Of a DNA stretch of 64,000 nt, positions 19,622 through 29,426 are shown piece after piece. Source of the stretch: an uncultured Pseudomonadales bacterium. Its GTDB lineage: Bacteria; Pseudomonadota; Gammaproteobacteria; Pseudomonadales; Azotimanducaceae. The notes under the pieces were generated by a model that worked only from the letters and a program-made list of their open reading frames with translations, ran no database searches and was not told the DNA's origin. Position 1 is the first letter of the stretch. Every line of letters begins with the position of its first letter. The stretch is from assembly GCA_937921865.1 (NCBI GenBank), contig CAKZWF010000033.1:1-64000 (forward strand). Reading direction: 5' to 3'. Both the position numbers and the translations under genes were made by a program.

Positions 19622-20617
19622 CTAGTCGCTCAGCTTTACCAGCATCTTGCCGATGTTTTCCCCGGTAAACAGCCCGATCAGTGCCTCGGGGGCTTCGCTG
19701 ATGCCGTTGTGAATGGTTTCGGAGTACTTCATTCGTCCGTCTTTAATCCACCCGGTCATGTCACTTAAGAACTGCTCGCGCATGTCGTTGAATTCATAGA
19801 CGACAAAGCCTTTCATCGTGATCCGGTTGTAGATCATGTTGGATAACGTAGTGATGCCGGTGGATCTGGCACCGGGCGTGTTGTAAGCGGAGATCATTCC
19901 GCAGACGGGAATACGGCCGAGCGGATTCATGCGCGGCAGCGCAGCTTCAAGATGGTCGCCGCCGACGTTCTCGAAATAGACATCGATACCTTTTGGTGCT
20001 GCAGCTTTGAGATCCTGGCGCAGGTTGCCATCTTTGTAGTTGATGACTGCATCCAGACCCAGATCGTTTTTCAACCAGTCACACTTTTCGGCGGAACCTG
20101 CGCTGCCGATGGTGTAGCAGTTTTTGATTTTGGCGATCTGGGCGGCCACGCTGCCAACCGCTCCGGCAGCGGCCGAGACAAAAACATTCTCGCCGTCCTG
20201 CAGTTCACCGGTAACCAGCAGGCCACCGTAGGCGGTCAGACCGGTACCGCCAAGCACATGCATGAACAGTGTTACCGGCAGCTCTCCCGGGTCGAGTTTT
20301 GCCAGACCTTTGCCGTCGCTCAGGAAGTATTCGCAGAAACCCTGCTGACTCTGAACACAGTCACCTTCTGCAAAATCCGCGTGACGGGAAGCGACTACGG
20401 TGCCTATGGCTCCTCCCATCATCGGCGTATTCAGTGCCTGCTGACCATTGGAAAGCCTGGGTCGCATTGCTGGGTCTACGGACATGTAGTCGTTGCGAAC
20501 CAGCAGCTGACCTTCGCCGGGGTCGTCGATGCTGGTTTCGACGACCGCAAAGTCGCTCGGCTGTGGCATCCCGTCCGGGTGGTTGATCAGATGAACTTCG
20601 CGCTGGCTGATGGTCAT
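19622..20617 (-). CDS. MDR-family NADP-dependent oxidoreductase
   Basis: YMSVDPAMRPRL, VFVSAAAGAVGSVAAQIAKIKNCYTIGSAGS, VYFENVGGDHLEAALP, ISAYN. Confidence 0.9.
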   Translation of the reverse strand: MTISQREVHLINHPDGMPQPSDFAVVETSIDDPGEGQLLVRNDYMSVDPAMRPRLSNGQQALNTPMMGGAIGTVVASRHADFAEGDCVQSQQGFCEYFLSDGKGLAKLDPGELPVTLFMHVLGGTGLTAYGGLLVTGELQDGENVFVSAAAGAVGSVAAQIAKIKNCYTIGSAGSAEKCDWLKNDLGLDAVINYKDGNLRQDLKAAAPKGIDVYFENVGGDHLEAALPRMNPLGRIPVCGMISAYNTPGARSTGITTLSNMIYNRITMKGFVVYEFNDMREQFLSDMTGWIKDGRMKYSETIHNGISEAPEALIGLFTGENIGKMLVKLSD

Positions 20618-20719
20618 GAATACTCTCCTGTGCCTATTAGCAGTTGTCGGCAAGCTTACACTGTTGCTGCTACTCCGAGGCCCAAACTATACTGGCGCGT
20701 CTGACCCCCAAGGGCTTCT

Positions 20720-22642
20720 GTGCTGCAAACTCTTCGACGGCTGCGTGCACGCATTCGCTATCTGGTTGACCGGGCATTTGCCCGAGAAGCAGCCGGACAG
20801 CTCCTGCTATTCTTTGTGCTGGTGGCTTTTGTCACCGTCTTCGGCCTCTCCTCCATGCTGTTCGGGCTGTTTCATCCGGACAACGCTGACGTGGACGGTA
20901 TTCCTCGCGGGATCGACGAGGGCATTCTGGATGCCGTCTGGTGGACGATCACCTACATCGTGCGGTTGCCGGCGTTCGAAAATATGTATGGTGCGACAGG
21001 CCCTGTGCTGTTTTACGCGGTTGTGCTCTCGATCATGGGCCTTGCCGTATTCGGGGTTCTGGTGTCGGTTATCAATAACGCGATGCGACGCCGGATCGAG
21101 CTGCTGCAGCAGGGCGATACTCCTGTCATCGAGCAGGGTCACATCGTGATTCTCGGCTGGAACAAGCGGATATTTGTGGTACTGCGCCAGCTGGCGCGTC
21201 TGCGGCCGGGTGCCAGAGTAGTGATCCTCGCAGACTCCGACCTGATCACAATGTCAGAAGCGCTGCGGGTGGCAGGCATCTCAGCAGAGAAGCTGACGGT
21301 CATTCTTCGCAACGGTGTCCCGGGCAACAACGAAGAACTCGATCGTATGGCCGTTGACCGGGCGTCAGCGGTCATTGTGCTGTCCAATGGCGCCGATGAC
21401 AGTGATGCGATTAAGACGCTGGTGTTGCTTGCCCGTCGAGACGCCTGGCACGGTCAGCCGCCGTCGCTGACCGCAGAGATTTCGTTGGAAAAGAACTATG
21501 AACTGGCAGAGATTGCCGCCAGAAACCGTATCCACGTCGTGTCTGCCAGTCGCGTATCGAGCAAAATCATCGTCCAGACCATCCGCAATCATGGCCTCGC
21601 CGGTGTCTATGACGAGCTCATGTCGCTAGATGGCAACAGTATTTATGTGCAGCCGGTCGCGGGTTGTGCGGATCTGACGATTCGAGAAATTGCCTATGGC
21701 TTCACCGAAGCGATTCCCGTTGGCGTCACCTGGGAGGCAGAGCAGGGTGGGGAGCTGCAGCACAAAGCAGGGCTGAATCCGGAGCCGGACTACGATCTTG
21801 TCGAAGATGAACAGCTGGTGCTGATGGCGAGAGATCCGCGGGTGGCTTTCAGCGGCGGCGTTGAGCCTTATGAGTCACCGATTTATCGTGAGCGTGAGTC
21901 TCGAGTAGCTGCCCCTCAGCAGGTCCTGCTGCTTGGCTGGTCGGATATCCTTTATGACATTCTCTGGGAGCTGAATGCGCACGCGACGGAAGGCTCTGAA
22001 GTGACCGTTGTCGCTAATCTCACTGAGACTGAACTCGAGGAAAAACTCGATGAGCCGCTGCGTGCGGCGCTGACCAACCTTGATCTGGACGTCCGTCTGG
22101 GTGATGCCACCGAACGCCACGTCTATGAGACGATGGATATGCTCAGCTATGGCAGCGTTGTCGTGCTGGCGGATGAAACCACCGAAGAAGATGCAGATAC
22201 CCGGGCGTTGCGGGTACTGCTGAGACTCTCTGAGCACAAGGACTATCAGACTTTCCAGAACAAGCTCATTGTGGAATTGCTTGATGGGGAGAATCGCGAC
22301 CTGGTCGACGGTCTGGGTGTCCGCGACATCGTGGTCACGTCTGATCTGATCAGTGCCCAACTCGCACAGGTCTCGCAGCAGCGTGTACTGGGTTCGATCT
22401 ATCGGGAGCTGCTGAGCGCGGGTGGCGTCGAATTCTCCCTGCGCTCTGTGTCTGAATATGTGTCGCTTGATGTTCCCTGCCGCTTTGACGACCTGACTTT
22501 TGCGGCCCAGCAACACTCAGAGATCGCGCTGGGTCTGTACCTGAGTGACCGCGAAGTCCTGCTCAACCCGTCGAGAACCGCGCAGTGGCAGCTTGCCGAG
22601 GATGACAAGCTGATTGTGCTGGCACAGCAGATCTATAGGTGA
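20720..22642 (+). CDS. CASTOR/POLLUX-like ion channel with NAD-binding (RCK-like) domains
   Basis: N-terminal TM helices plus pore-like TITYIVRLPAFENMYGATGPVLFYAVVLSIMGLAVFGVLVSVINN; HIVILGWNKRIFVVLRQL; second module VLLLGWSDILYDILWEL. Confidence 0.8.
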   Translation: MLQTLRRLRARIRYLVDRAFAREAAGQLLLFFVLVAFVTVFGLSSMLFGLFHPDNADVDGIPRGIDEGILDAVWWTITYIVRLPAFENMYGATGPVLFYAVVLSIMGLAVFGVLVSVINNAMRRRIELLQQGDTPVIEQGHIVILGWNKRIFVVLRQLARLRPGARVVILADSDLITMSEALRVAGISAEKLTVILRNGVPGNNEELDRMAVDRASAVIVLSNGADDSDAIKTLVLLARRDAWHGQPPSLTAEISLEKNYELAEIAARNRIHVVSASRVSSKIIVQTIRNHGLAGVYDELMSLDGNSIYVQPVAGCADLTIREIAYGFTEAIPVGVTWEAEQGGELQHKAGLNPEPDYDLVEDEQLVLMARDPRVAFSGGVEPYESPIYRERESRVAAPQQVLLLGWSDILYDILWELNAHATEGSEVTVVANLTETELEEKLDEPLRAALTNLDLDVRLGDATERHVYETMDMLSYGSVVVLADETTEEDADTRALRVLLRLSEHKDYQTFQNKLIVELLDGENRDLVDGLGVRDIVVTSDLISAQLAQVSQQRVLGSIYRELLSAGGVEFSLRSVSEYVSLDVPCRFDDLTFAAQQHSEIALGLYLSDREVLLNPSRTAQWQLAEDDKLIVLAQQIYR

Positions 22643-22693
22643 CCTCGAGTCATTGCGGTATGCTGCCCGCCACCAGCAGCATAGGTATCTGTC

Positions 22694-23179
22694 ATGGCTA
22701 AAACCCTGGTCAACCTGGATTCACTACCCGCAATAGAGCATCCCGGACGCATCGTCATTCTCGGCTCGAAGTGGTATCCGGACGTTGTGGCCAGCATGAG
22801 CGAAACCTGTGAGCGTGTGCTGCGGGCGCACGGGTTTGCAAACATAGACCTGCATACCCTGCCAGGCTCTCTGGAAATGCCTCTTGCTGCGGCCGATCTG
22901 CTGGCAACGGATGTCAACGAAGAGATAGATGCGCTCATCTGTTTCGGGGTGATCGTGAAGGGTGAAACTCTGCACTTCGAAATGATCAGCAATGAATGTA
23001 TGCGAGGTCTGGGCAACGTGATGCTGCAGTATCGACGGCCGGTGATTGTGGAAATCCTGCCGGTGTTTGAGATGGCTCATGCCGAGGCCAGAGCGGCAGA
23101 TGACGAGTTTAACAAAGGTTACGAAGCGGCGGCCGCGGCGATTGAAATGATTGCCTGGCGGCGTTCGATCGGCGCCTGA
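22694..23179 (+). CDS. ribH: 6,7-dimethyl-8-ribityllumazine synthase
   Basis: GRIVILGSKWYPDVV, PGSLEMPLAA, CFGVIVKGETLHFEMI, NKGYEAAAAAIEMI. Confidence 0.85.
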   Translation: MAKTLVNLDSLPAIEHPGRIVILGSKWYPDVVASMSETCERVLRAHGFANIDLHTLPGSLEMPLAAADLLATDVNEEIDALICFGVIVKGETLHFEMISNECMRGLGNVMLQYRRPVIVEILPVFEMAHAEARAADDEFNKGYEAAAAAIEMIAWRRSIGA

Positions 23180-23221
23180 GTCCCGCTATATCTGCGGCCC
23201 TGCACTTTCATCGGTGTGGAC

Positions 23222-23704
23222 TCAGCCGTGGCGCATGATCCGTTCTTTCTGACGATTCCAGTCCCGATCCCTTTCCGTGGCACGTTTGTCATGCGACTGC
23301 TTGCCACGTGCCAGCGCAATTTCGCACTTCACCTTGTTGCCTTTCCAGTACATAGCCGTGGCAACGCAGGTATAGCCTTTCTGCGATGTGGCGGAATACA
23401 GTTTGGCCAGTTCTTTGCCGTGCAGCAGCAGCTTGCGGGTTCGCTGGGGATCCGGCACCACATGAGTTGAAGCGCTGTTCAAAGGCGCGATGTTGGCACC
23501 GAGCAGCCAGGCTTCGCCATCACGAAGCAGCACGTAGCTGTCGGTCAGCTGGGCTTTGCCGGATCTGATGGCTTTAACCTCCCAGCCTTCCAGGACAACT
23601 CCGGCCTCGAACTTCTCTTCGAACACATAGTCGTGGCGCGCGCGTTTATTCAGCGCGATTGTGCTCGAGGGGGTCTTGCTGCTCTTTTTGCCGGTTCTGG
23701 TCAT
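23222..23704 (-). CDS. smpB: SsrA-binding protein
   Basis: [55 protein letters not shown]. Confidence 0.97.
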   Translation of the reverse strand: MTRTGKKSSKTPSSTIALNKRARHDYVFEEKFEAGVVLEGWEVKAIRSGKAQLTDSYVLLRDGEAWLLGANIAPLNSASTHVVPDPQRTRKLLLHGKELAKLYSATSQKGYTCVATAMYWKGNKVKCEIALARGKQSHDKRATERDRDWNRQKERIMRHG

Positions 23705-23793
23705 TCCGCCAGTATAAGCCCTGTGCTTGTCGCGGTTATAGGCTTGCGCCACAATGCGCGGCCAACGCTCTGCAACCCATTCGGGGAGAATCT

Positions 23794-25185
23794 ATGTCCA
23801 CTGGCTCCGTTTCACGCCATGGTATGTGGTCGAATCGCTGGCTGTTTATCCTGGCAGCAGCCGGATCTGCGGTTGGTCTCGGCAACATCTGGAAATTCCC
23901 CTATATAGCGGGTGAGAACGGCGGTGGGGCATTTGTCCTTATCTATCTGGTCTGTGTCGCGTTTGTCGGCATCCCGATCATGATGGCGGAGGTTCTGATA
24001 GGCCGAGAGGGTCGACAGAGCCCGATCAATACCATGCGCAAGCTGACCGAGCAGCACCACAAGAGTGGCCTGTGGACACTGATTGGCTGGGCGGGCGTTG
24101 TTGCCGGCTTTCTGATCCTGTCCTACTACGTGGTAATTGCCGGCTGGGCGCTGTTTTACGTGCTGCAGATGGGCAGTGGTGCATTGGATGGTGCGACCGC
24201 TGACTCCGCCTCCAGGTTGTTCGACGAATTTCTCTCAGATCCCTGGCAGATGATCATGTGGCAGACCATCTTCATGGTGATGGTCGTGTACATCATCTCC
24301 AAAGGTGTCATCAAAGGCCTCGAGCGGGCCATCCGCTGGTTCATGCCGCTTCTGTTTGTCCTGCTATGCGTGTTGCTCGGCTACGCGGTGACTTCAGATG
24401 GCTGGTCCCAGGGTGTTGAGTTCATGTTCCGACTCGATTTCTCAGAGGTGACATCTGAGTCTGTGCTGATTGCGCTGGGTCAGGCGTTTTTTACCTTGAG
24501 TCTCGGTATGGGCGCGATTATGGCTTATGGCGCCTACCTGCCTAGTGGGACATCAATTGGTTCCACTGTGACCATCATCGCTCTGCTGGATACTGCGGTA
24601 GCAATTGCCGCTGGCCTGGCGATTTTCCCGATTGTTTTTGCTAATGGTCTGGAGCCTTCTCAGGGGCCAGGTCTGATGTTTGTGACCGTTCCGCTGGCGT
24701 TTGGCCAGTTGCCACTCGGTGTTGTATTCGGCACCCTGTTTTTTGTTCTCGTCAGTTTTGCCGCGATCACGTCGGCGATATCTATAAGTGAACCCGCGTT
24801 GGCGTATCTGGTTGAAGAGTACAACGCTAAACGCGGTCGGGTTGCTATCTCCCTGGGTGCAATCAGCTGGCTGCTGGGAATAGGTACCGTGCTGTCTTTC
24901 AATGTCTGGGCGGACGTCCACATCGTTGGCCAGTTGACGTACTTCGACTTTGTTGACTATGTGTCCCAGAATGTCATGTTGCCGTTGGGTGGGATGTTCA
25001 TAGCCTTGTTTGCCGCCTATGTGTTGCCGAATACTGTTATTGGCGCACAGCTTGGGATTAAAAGCGGTGCGGCTGCTGTAGCCTGGAAAGTGGTCTGTGG
25101 CGTAATCGCTCCGGCTGCCGTGCTGGTGGTGTTCATCGCGACTCTGTTCCCGGATCTTTTCAACGCTGTGATCGCACTGTTCTAG
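23794..25185 (+). CDS. sodium-dependent (NSS/SNF family) transporter
   Basis: WSNRWLFILAAAGSAVGLGNIWKFPYIAGENGGGAFVLIYL. Confidence 0.95.
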   Translation: MSTGSVSRHGMWSNRWLFILAAAGSAVGLGNIWKFPYIAGENGGGAFVLIYLVCVAFVGIPIMMAEVLIGREGRQSPINTMRKLTEQHHKSGLWTLIGWAGVVAGFLILSYYVVIAGWALFYVLQMGSGALDGATADSASRLFDEFLSDPWQMIMWQTIFMVMVVYIISKGVIKGLERAIRWFMPLLFVLLCVLLGYAVTSDGWSQGVEFMFRLDFSEVTSESVLIALGQAFFTLSLGMGAIMAYGAYLPSGTSIGSTVTIIALLDTAVAIAAGLAIFPIVFANGLEPSQGPGLMFVTVPLAFGQLPLGVVFGTLFFVLVSFAAITSAISISEPALAYLVEEYNAKRGRVAISLGAISWLLGIGTVLSFNVWADVHIVGQLTYFDFVDYVSQNVMLPLGGMFIALFAAYVLPNTVIGAQLGIKSGAAAVAWKVVCGVIAPAAVLVVFIATLFPDLFNAVIALF

Positions 25186-25192
25186 GCACGTT

Positions 25193-25633
25193 GTGGCTAA
25201 TCAGGTTAAACGATCTGCCTTATTACCTTATGCCGCGTCCGCGCTGTTTGAGATTGTCAACGATGTGCGTAGCTACCCGGAATTTCTACCCTGGTGTAAA
25301 CACGCCGAAGTCTTGGAAGAAACTGATCGGGTGTTGACCGCAACGCTGTCGTTGAGCGGTCGCGGTATCAAAGAAAGTTTCACCACCCGCAATACCTTGA
25401 TTCCCGATGAGCGGATAAATCTCGAACTGGTGTCCGGGCCGTTTCAGTCGTTGTCGGGTTACTGGCAGTTCACGCCTTTAGGCGACAGCGGTTGCCGGGT
25501 GGACCTGAATCTGACCTTTCAGTTTGGTGGTATGGCACAGGTTTTTGGCGGCCCTTTTACGCGGGTATTCACCCGCGCAGCTGATCAGCTTGTTAACGCT
25601 TTCTGTACTCGGGCGCAGGCGTTGCTGGATTGA
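25193..25633 (+). CDS. ratA: RatA / COQ10-like START domain protein
   Basis: RSALLPYAASALFEIVNDVRSYPEFLPWCKHAEVL; LVSGPFQSLSGYWQFTPL; beside rnfH and bamE. Confidence 0.9.
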   Translation: MANQVKRSALLPYAASALFEIVNDVRSYPEFLPWCKHAEVLEETDRVLTATLSLSGRGIKESFTTRNTLIPDERINLELVSGPFQSLSGYWQFTPLGDSGCRVDLNLTFQFGGMAQVFGGPFTRVFTRAADQLVNAFCTRAQALLD

Positions 25634-25675
25634 GATGGGGCAGAGTGAGCTTTCAGCAGCTTCAATGGGGTGCTC

Positions 25676-25957
25676 ATGCACATTGAAGTAGCCTACGCAC
25701 TACCTGACCATCAGCATCGTGTGCATCTGGAGCTTCTGGAGGGCGCCAGGGTAGCCGATGCGCTGGCAGCAGTTTCGAAAGTAAGCCCGTTTCGCGATCT
25801 GGATCTGGCAGTTCAGGCGTTAGCCGTGTTCGGTCGCCGCGTGGCACATGATGATGAGTTACGCCATGGTGATCGGATCGACATACTGCGGCCTCTCCTT
25901 GTTGATCCGAAAGAAGCCAGACGACGTCGGGCTGCTGGTGGATCAGAGCGCAGGTAA
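25676..25957 (+). CDS. rnfH: RnfH family protein
   Basis: IEVAYALPDHQHRVHLELLEGARVADAL; FGRRVAHDDELRHGDRIDILRPLLVDPKEARRRRA. Confidence 0.9.
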   Translation: MHIEVAYALPDHQHRVHLELLEGARVADALAAVSKVSPFRDLDLAVQALAVFGRRVAHDDELRHGDRIDILRPLLVDPKEARRRRAAGGSERR

Positions 25958-26064
25958 ACAGTGTTTATGAATGATCTGATGTTTTCTGTCGGTGCCCGGA
26001 TGGGCATCGAAACAAGCCGGTCAGTAGAGCCAGCAGTCTGAAGTCGCCGGGACAGCCCTGCCTG

Positions 26065-26478
26065 TCAGTCGGCGTCCTGTTCGCTTGAAGCTTCCTGCTC
26101 GTCTCCTTCATCAGCCTCGACCACCGGCAGCTCTGCGGTAGGGGCATAGTCTCCGGTGAAGTACGCAAGCCGATCATTGTCGAAATACAGGCTCACTCGT
26201 CGTTCGTCATTGAAGATCCCGGGCAGTTCGATTGTGTAGATGTAGTCCCAGCGGTTGGTGTTGAACGAGTTCCTGAACACCGGATCGCCCATGATGTAAG
26301 AAACCTGGCTGTAGGTCATGCCCGGCTTAAGCTGATCAATCATGTTCTGGGTAATCACGTTGCCCTGCTGAACCGTGAGCTTGTGTACTCGTGGCAGGCG
26401 CAGCTTGGTGAGGTTGCAGCCGGACAGGATCAGACAAGCGCAGATCAACCCGGGGAAAAACAGATAACGATGCCGCAT
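26065..26478 (-). CDS. bamE: outer membrane assembly lipoprotein BamE
   Basis: LSGCNL lipobox; QGNVITQNMIDQLKPGMTYSQVSYIMGDPVFRNSFNTNRWDYIY. Confidence 0.93.
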   Translation of the reverse strand: MRHRYLFFPGLICACLILSGCNLTKLRLPRVHKLTVQQGNVITQNMIDQLKPGMTYSQVSYIMGDPVFRNSFNTNRWDYIYTIELPGIFNDERRVSLYFDNDRLAYFTGDYAPTAELPVVEADEGDEQEASSEQDAD

Positions 26479-26555
26479 GGGACCAAATAACTGCAGTGAT
26501 GGTGAGATGCGCGATAGTACCGGCTTAGGCCCGGTGAATGAAGCCGTTAGTCGTT

Positions 26556-28211
26556 TCAGTGTACCGGGTTGTCCGACGCTTCCTTGAGCAGACTTCTGGC
26601 GTAGTCGCGCGATTTCTTGGTGATCCCGGAGCCGGCGAGCATGCGTGCCAGCTCATCGATGCGACCTCCTTCGGGCAGCGGGTCGATGCGAGTGTCCTGC
26701 TCTTCATCTTTGTGCACCCGCATGTGCTGCTCTCCGAGGGCCGCCACCTGCGGAGCATGGGTCACACACAGCACCTGAGTACGCCGCGCCAGACCGCGCA
26801 GCAACCGGCCGACCACGTCCGCGGTCGTGCCGCCAACGCCGACGTCAGCTTCGTCGAGCACCAGTGTTGGCAGCTGGCTTTTTTGTGCAGCCACTGTCTG
26901 AATAGCCAGGCTGATTCGTGCCTGTTCGCCCCCCGAGGCCACCTTGGCCAGCGGGGCGGCGGAGAATTTGGGGTTCGTGACGCAGAGAAACTCCACCTTT
27001 TCGACGCCGTGGGCGGCTTCACAAGGGGTAAATGCCAGTGACAGAGTACCTTCAGAGATGCCCAGGGTGCGCATGCAGTCAGTGACTGCACTGGCAAATG
27101 AATCCGCGCTCGCGCGCCGTTGTTTGCTGATACGCGCTGCAAGCTTGCGATAGGCTTTTTCCTGCTGCTCCTGTTCAACCTCGAGGGTCTCCAGTGCCGA
27201 CCGGTCGGTAGACATCGATTCGAGCTCGTCGTGCAGCGAACGCATCAGCCGCGCCAGATCATCAGGTTCCACCCGGTGTTTTCGCGCCAGTTCATGCAGT
27301 TCACTGAGCCTGCGATCGAGACTCTGCAGCGCCTGCGGATCGTGTTCGAGGGTCCGTTCATAGACTTTCAGATCGCGTGTTGTGTCGTCGGCGAGTGCCA
27401 GTGCGCTGCGCAGCGTTTCCAGGCTGGCGCTCAGGGCAGGATGTTCATCGTCCAGCCGCTCCAGTTGGCCGAGTGCTTGAGCCAGTGCGGTGTCCTCTTC
27501 GAGAACTTCGAGTGCCTGATGAACGTGGTCGAGCAGAAGTTGAGCCTGACTCTGCCGCTTGTGTTCGCGGGTGATATTCGCGAATTCCCCGGGCTGAGGA
27601 TCAATCTGGGACAGTTCTTCGAGCTGATAGGTCAGCAGCGAAGTCCGATCCTCGCTGTCGCGAACCGCGTTGCGCAGGTCAGACAGCGACTTTGCGGTCT
27701 GCCGCCAGTCGACAAACGCCAGTCGGCACTTGCCCAGCAGACTTTTGTCGACTCCGTAATCGTCCAGCAGTGCCAGCTGGACTTCAGGATCTGCCAGACG
27801 CTGATGTTCATTCTGGCCGTGGACGTCCACCAGATCGCCGGTCAAGGCTTTGAGTTGTCGCAGATTGACAGGGGTGCCGTTGATAAACGCTTTCGAACGA
27901 CCATCGCTGGTCAGGGTGCGGCGCACCAGGCAACGCCCGGGCTGGTCGGGGTCGTCCAGGCTCTGTTCATGCAGCAGCATATGCAAGGGGCTTGCGCTGC
28001 CCAGATCGAACTCCGCGGTTATTTCCGCGCGGGCAGCACCCGGGCGCAGGGTATCGGCATTGGCGCGATCGCCGAGAACCAGACCCAGTGCGCCTAGAAT
28101 GATTGATTTTCCGGCGCCGGACTCCCCGGTTATGACCGTCAGGCCGTTCTGGAACGCTACATCGAGAGCACGCACCAGCAGAAAGTCGCGAATGTGCAGA
28201 TTCTTCAACAT
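26556..28211 (-). CDS. recN: DNA repair protein RecN
   Basis: MLKNLHIRDFLLVRALDVAFQNGLTVITGESGAGKSIILGALGLVLGDRA; VDVHGQNEHQRL; VLDEADVGVGGTTADVVG. Confidence 0.95.
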   Translation of the reverse strand: MLKNLHIRDFLLVRALDVAFQNGLTVITGESGAGKSIILGALGLVLGDRANADTLRPGAARAEITAEFDLGSASPLHMLLHEQSLDDPDQPGRCLVRRTLTSDGRSKAFINGTPVNLRQLKALTGDLVDVHGQNEHQRLADPEVQLALLDDYGVDKSLLGKCRLAFVDWRQTAKSLSDLRNAVRDSEDRTSLLTYQLEELSQIDPQPGEFANITREHKRQSQAQLLLDHVHQALEVLEEDTALAQALGQLERLDDEHPALSASLETLRSALALADDTTRDLKVYERTLEHDPQALQSLDRRLSELHELARKHRVEPDDLARLMRSLHDELESMSTDRSALETLEVEQEQQEKAYRKLAARISKQRRASADSFASAVTDCMRTLGISEGTLSLAFTPCEAAHGVEKVEFLCVTNPKFSAAPLAKVASGGEQARISLAIQTVAAQKSQLPTLVLDEADVGVGGTTADVVGRLLRGLARRTQVLCVTHAPQVAALGEQHMRVHKDEEQDTRIDPLPEGGRIDELARMLAGSGITKKSRDYARSLLKEASDNPVH

Positions 28212-28292
28212 GTCTTGACGACGCTCGCTTATTAACCAAAGCTCTAGCAGTGAGCAGATGGTACTGGAAGCACGAGCGGAAGTTGTAATCTC

Positions 28293-29342
28293 ATGAGTAA
28301 TCGGCTGGAAGAACCCATTGATGAGCGGACCCGGCGACTGTTCAAGTTGCTGGTGGAAAGCTATCTTGATGAAGGTACGCCGGTCGCATCGAAGAAGCTG
28401 GCATCGGATCCCGGGATGAGTGTCAGCCCGGCAACGGTGCGCAACATCATGGCCGAACTCGAACACCAGGGACTGGTACGCTCGCCCCATACCTCAGCCG
28501 GCAAAGTGCCCACCACTCAGGGCCTGAGATTTTTCATCGACAGCCTGCTGTCGGTTGAACCTTTAGATGACCAGCGTATTGACGCGCTGCGACACGAGCT
28601 GAATCCCGATCTTTCGCCAAGCGAACTGGTGGAATGCGCCTCCAATATGCTCTCCACGCTGACCCGCATGACCTGTGTGATCACCCTGCCCAGGCGCGAC
28701 CATGTGGCCTTGCGCCAGGTGGAATTTCTGCCGCTGTCGGGTGACCGGGTGCTGGTGATCCTGGTGTTGAATGATCGGGAAGTGCAGAACCGGGTCATTC
28801 ATACCGAACGCGAGTACACCGCGGTCGAACTCACTCAGGCGGCCAATCTGATCAATCACGAGTTTGGTGGCAGATCACTGGTGCGGATCCGTGATGAAAT
28901 CGTCAACAGCATGCAGGCGGATAAAGATCGCATGGACGGCCTGATGCAGACCGCACTGGATGTCGCGGGGCAGATTTTTGTTGCGCCTGACGAGCCGGCG
29001 GAAAGCCAGCAGATGATTGTGTCCGGAGAATCCCAGCTGCTGGAAATGAGCAGCGATACCGGCGCGCTGAGGACGCTGTTCGAAGCTTTTTCCCACAAAG
29101 GCCGAATCCTGCACCTGCTTGACCAGTGTCTGCAGAGTGACGGCATTCAGCTGTTTATTGGTGAAGAATCCGGCTACGAATTTTTCGACGATTTCAGCGT
29201 CGTCACCGCGCCCTACGAGGTTCACGGCCAGGCTGCCGGGGTGCTGGGAGTGGTTGGACCGACCCGTATGGCCTATCGCGAAGTGATCCCCGTTGTCGAT
29301 GTGACAGCTCGCGTACTCGGCGCCGCCATCAACCAGATCTGA
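28293..29342 (+). CDS. hrcA: heat-inducible transcription repressor HrcA
   Basis: LFKLLVESYLDEGTPVASKKLA; SPATVRNIMAELEHQGLVRSPHTSAGKVPTTQGLRFFID. Confidence 0.95.
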   Translation: MSNRLEEPIDERTRRLFKLLVESYLDEGTPVASKKLASDPGMSVSPATVRNIMAELEHQGLVRSPHTSAGKVPTTQGLRFFIDSLLSVEPLDDQRIDALRHELNPDLSPSELVECASNMLSTLTRMTCVITLPRRDHVALRQVEFLPLSGDRVLVILVLNDREVQNRVIHTEREYTAVELTQAANLINHEFGGRSLVRIRDEIVNSMQADKDRMDGLMQTALDVAGQIFVAPDEPAESQQMIVSGESQLLEMSSDTGALRTLFEAFSHKGRILHLLDQCLQSDGIQLFIGEESGYEFFDDFSVVTAPYEVHGQAAGVLGVVGPTRMAYREVIPVVDVTARVLGAAINQI

Positions 29343-29344
29343 GG

Positions 29345-29372
29345 CTTGATTTTCCACTGACTGTCCCCATAT
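29345..29372 (+). promoter_or_regulatory. sigma32-type promoter upstream of grpE
   Basis: CTTGATT (29345-29351), 13-nt spacer, CCCCATAT (29365-29372). Confidence 0.75.
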
Positions 29373-29426
29373 CTGCCATGCCCTGCGCCATCGCGGGGCA
29401 TGCAAAAGGCCGACAGTGGAGAAATT

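Noticed and set aside
23180-23800. tmRNA (ssrA) gene beside smpB
   Set aside because: The flanks of smpB are short and filled by ribH and the transporter; no tmRNA-like ends seen.
27120-28097. 325-aa frame antisense to recN
   Set aside because: Entirely opposite recN, no family resemblance.
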